NCBI GenBank assembly: GCA_905234605.1
Contig: CAJOIE010000005.1
Span: forward strand, 62,001 to 126,000
Direction: 5' to 3'
Length of the DNA: 64,000 nucleotides
DNA from: an uncultured Bacteroidaceae bacterium
GTDB taxonomy: Bacteria > Bacteroidota > Bacteroidia > Bacteroidales > Bacteroidaceae
Shown: piece by piece, positions 61,965 to 64,000 of the stretch
Position numbering within the stretch: the stretch's first letter is position 1
Layout: each line of letters opens with the position of its first letter
Made by a program: the position numbers and the translations under genes
Notes under the pieces: generated by a model
What the model was told of the DNA's origin: nothing
Databases searched by the model: none
What the model saw: the letters and a program-made list of their open reading frames with translations, nothing else

Positions 61965-64000
61965 TTATTTCACGACATACTTCTTTCCATTGTGGAGATA
62001 GATGCCACGAGCCACCGTCGCCACGCGGCGGCCGCTGAGGTCGTAGACCGTCGCGCCGGCACCGGCGTGTCCGGTGAGCCCGCCAACGGCTGTCGGCACG
62101 CTGCCGAAGTCGAGCGTGAGCGACTTGACGTCACCGCCTGCGATGAAGAGGTATGCCTTGCCGCAAGCCATGTTGTCGGCGGTATAGGTGTAGAGGCCAA
62201 TGCCGTCGATGTTGCCAAGCACGTAGGTGGAGCCCGAGCCAAGGCTGGCGCGTGTCACTGTGTCCACGGTGCCGCTGAGCAGGTTCGTGCCTTCATAGGA
62301 ACCGGCTGATGTGGCAGGCGAGAGGTAGACGGTTTCATTCTCTGTCTGACCGCTCTTCTTCAGTATGGCTGCTGTGTTGGCAGGCAGCGTGCCGGCTGTC
62401 ACTATTTCATCCATGTGGGCTGTCGTGCCGTCCTGACTTGTCACGGCATAGGCCGTCACGCCTGTGGGCAGGTCAACGGCTATCGGGAGGTAGATGGATG
62501 CGTAGGCGTCAGTGCCGTCGGAGGTCAGCGTCACCTTGTTGTAGTAGCTGCTGAGCGACTCTTCAATCCTGTATGCCGACGAGTAGCTGCCATTAAAGTA
62601 TGCACTTGTTGCATCATTAAAGCCACCGGCAGCATTCACGAGGGCTACACTGGTTGTGGCATCGGAAACGTTCTTGCGGCTACCTTTAATCTGGAACAGG
62701 CCCAGTGTGTTCTCTGCTGTTGCCTCTGAAGTATTAGATGTATTGCAGTTATCATAGAAACGGCTGAGGGTCAGCGGTGCATAGCTGTCATAGGTCTGGC
62801 TGACGGTAGCAGAGGCGTTGGAGGCTGCTATCATCCAATACCAGTCGTTGAGGCTGATGAAGGCATACTGCGTGTCGGATATATAGTGACAGATGTACTC
62901 CGTGGCTGTTGCGCCTTCGGCTGTGGTCTGCGTCGTGCTGGTCATGGTGCCGGCTGATGAGTTGAGATAGTAGCTCTTATTCACGCTGGGAGCCTGTACA
63001 TTTGTAAAGGTATAGATATGTCCGTCCTCGGGCATCTTGATATTGGAGTCCTGCAGATATGCTTCATAGGCTGTCCGCAAGGCGACATAGGTTGCCTTGC
63101 TTGGGGTAGATAGCACTGCACCGTATGCACTTATTAAAGCCGCATCGTCGGTGGGATAGCCTACAGCACCGGCAGGCAGGGTGGCAAGGCTATGGGCGGA
63201 GATGTAGCTGGTGATAACGCTCCCTATGGTGATGCCGATGTCGTTTGCCGCCAGCTGCTCATCGGTGTAGTTCAGGAAATTGTCCATTGCATCTTCATCG
63301 CCGACAGAAGCTTCTGCCAGTGTGGCCTGGGCAAAGTCATAGCTTCCGTTGTCTAAGTAGAAGCTAAAGTAGCCGTCAACGTCACGATAGACTGCAAGGG
63401 CAGTGTTGGTGTTGCTCTTCGGCTTGATGTAGAACAGGCCACTGCTGGCTGCCGTCTCCTCGAGCACCCACTTGAACTTGTCGTCCGAGGATGAGAACTC
63501 CGTATTGCTGCTGATGGCCGCAGCATTGTGATACTGATAGGGAGCTGTGCCAGAGACGCTCGCTACGCCATTGGCATAGAGGTAGCCGCCGTCGAGCGAC
63601 ATGATGTAGTAGTTGTCGGCTGTGCCATCAACACGTGTGAATTTGAACACACCGCCGTCGCCGGCTGTGGCTGTCGCGCTGAGCTTAGTGTTGGTGAACG
63701 TGAAGTCGGGCTTCATGTAGCATGTATAGGAACTTGTCTTGCTATACGTCACTGTGTACATGCCGTCGTCGAGAGGAATGGCAGCCTCGCTCACCTCGTA
63801 GAACACATAGGCATGAGCCCGTGCACCCAGACAGAACGCATCCGCGCGACCATTCCAGTATGGATTGCTGGTATCGCCGCTGTCGTTGCTATAGATACCA
63901 TAGGTATAGTCAGTGGATGTCAGTTCATCGTAGGCCACCCTCGTGCCGTCATCCAGATAATAGCCTTGCAGGCCGCTGCCTCTATTGCTGCCTAATGTGG
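61965..64000 (-). CDS. Large secreted surface protein, N-terminus outside window
   Basis: At least 678 residues; the frame is open to the right edge (64000), so the start and signal peptide are not in the window. Repeated short strands such as VFKFTRVDGTADNYYIMSLDGGYLYANG and similar YYFxSxD blocks suggest beta-trefoil/lectin-like or Ig-like repeats. A Ser/Thr/Ala-rich middle follows, then a beta domain (YASIYLPIAVDLPTGVTAYAV... LPANTAAILKKSG) and a C-terminus TVYDLSGRRVATVARGIYLHNGKKYVVK that closely resembles that of the other surface protein. Presumably exported and surface-attached. Ligand unknown. Confidence 0.75.
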   Translation of the reverse strand, partial: TLGSNRGSGLQGYYLDDGTRVAYDELTSTDYTYGIYSNDSGDTSNPYWNGRADAFCLGARAHAYVFYEVSEAAIPLDDGMYTVTYSKTSSYTCYMKPDFTFTNTKLSATATAGDGGVFKFTRVDGTADNYYIMSLDGGYLYANGVASVSGTAPYQYHNAAAISSNTEFSSSDDKFKWVLEETAASSGLFYIKPKSNTNTALAVYRDVDGYFSFYLDNGSYDFAQATLAEASVGDEDAMDNFLNYTDEQLAANDIGITIGSVITSYISAHSLATLPAGAVGYPTDDAALISAYGAVLSTPSKATYVALRTAYEAYLQDSNIKMPEDGHIYTFTNVQAPSVNKSYYLNSSAGTMTSTTQTTAEGATATEYICHYISDTQYAFISLNDWYWMIAASNASATVSQTYDSYAPLTLSRFYDNCNTSNTSEATAENTLGLFQIKGSRKNVSDATTSVALVNAAGGFNDATSAYFNGSYSSAYRIEESLSSYYNKVTLTSDGTDAYASIYLPIAVDLPTGVTAYAVTSQDGTTAHMDEIVTAGTLPANTAAILKKSGQTENETVYLSPATSAGSYEGTNLLSGTVDTVTRASLGSGSTYVLGNIDGIGLYTYTADNMACGKAYLFIAGGDVKSLTLDFGSVPTAVGGLTGHAGAGATVYDLSGRRVATVARGIYLHNGKKYVVK

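Overview
The window looks like chromosomal DNA from a Bacteroidales bacterium, most probably Prevotellaceae, with a G+C content that looks high for that group by eye. Three things point there: promoters of the TAnnTTTG type (the Bacteroidetes -7 element), a run of families largely confined to Bacteroidetes (DUF4835, DUF4491, DUF4923, DUF5687, DUF4468, the Porin_10-type putative porin, DUF5932-type response regulators), and surface proteins ending in a DLSGRR...GxK C-terminus. No phage, integrase, transposase or CRISPR array was recognised. Most of the window is core genome in long, tightly packed operons.

Layout. 1-6193 (+): end of a DUF4835/PorD-like gene, recN, a trypsin-fold/TPR protein, rlmH, DUF4491, an RluA-type pseudouridine synthase and a DUF4923 lipoprotein, closed by a bidirectional terminator. 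6335-11578 (-): an ABC exporter pair (ATPase plus DUF5687-like permease), a FadL/OmpP1-like outer-membrane protein and a Ser/Gly-rich secreted protein. 11885-25101 (+): fabD, a GH13 amylase-like lipoprotein, purF, a single-chain carA-carB fusion and a DUF4011-type helicase. 25355-35877 (+): TolC/MacA/MacB/MacB-type tripartite efflux, a DUF4468 protein, a small TPR protein, a four-subunit 2-oxoacid:ferredoxin oxidoreductase with an extra 57-residue membrane protein inside the operon, and a putative porin. 36016-36087 (-): tRNA-Gly(CCC). 36234-46734 (+): NhaD-type antiporter, a small protein, an acyltransferase, an amidase-like/golvesin/FnIII protein, trmN6-like methyltransferase, luxS, tgt, an LptF/G permease and a DEAD-box helicase.

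46888-64000 is almost all on the minus strand. Two large secreted surface proteins (one broken by a frameshift at a G7 tract, one running off the window) are each followed at the 3' end by a ~60-residue protein ending in YNVW(D/K)DDWS. Between them lies a compact six-gene operon: a HARE-HTH/sigma-like DNA-binding protein, a TPR protein, a double-module sensor kinase, a DUF5932-type response regulator, a membrane protein and a UvrD/PcrA helicase.

The main non-coding signal is a dispersed repeat built on ACCCTGCAYGGT, often as inverted pairs. It lies at the 3' ends of genes in four intergenic places, and a related block lies inside purF coding sequence. The strongest points for follow-up are the carA-carB fusion, the homopolymer frameshift in the surface protein, the paired DDWS peptides, the repeat family, the six-gene signalling/helicase operon, and the tandem 9-mers in front of luxS.
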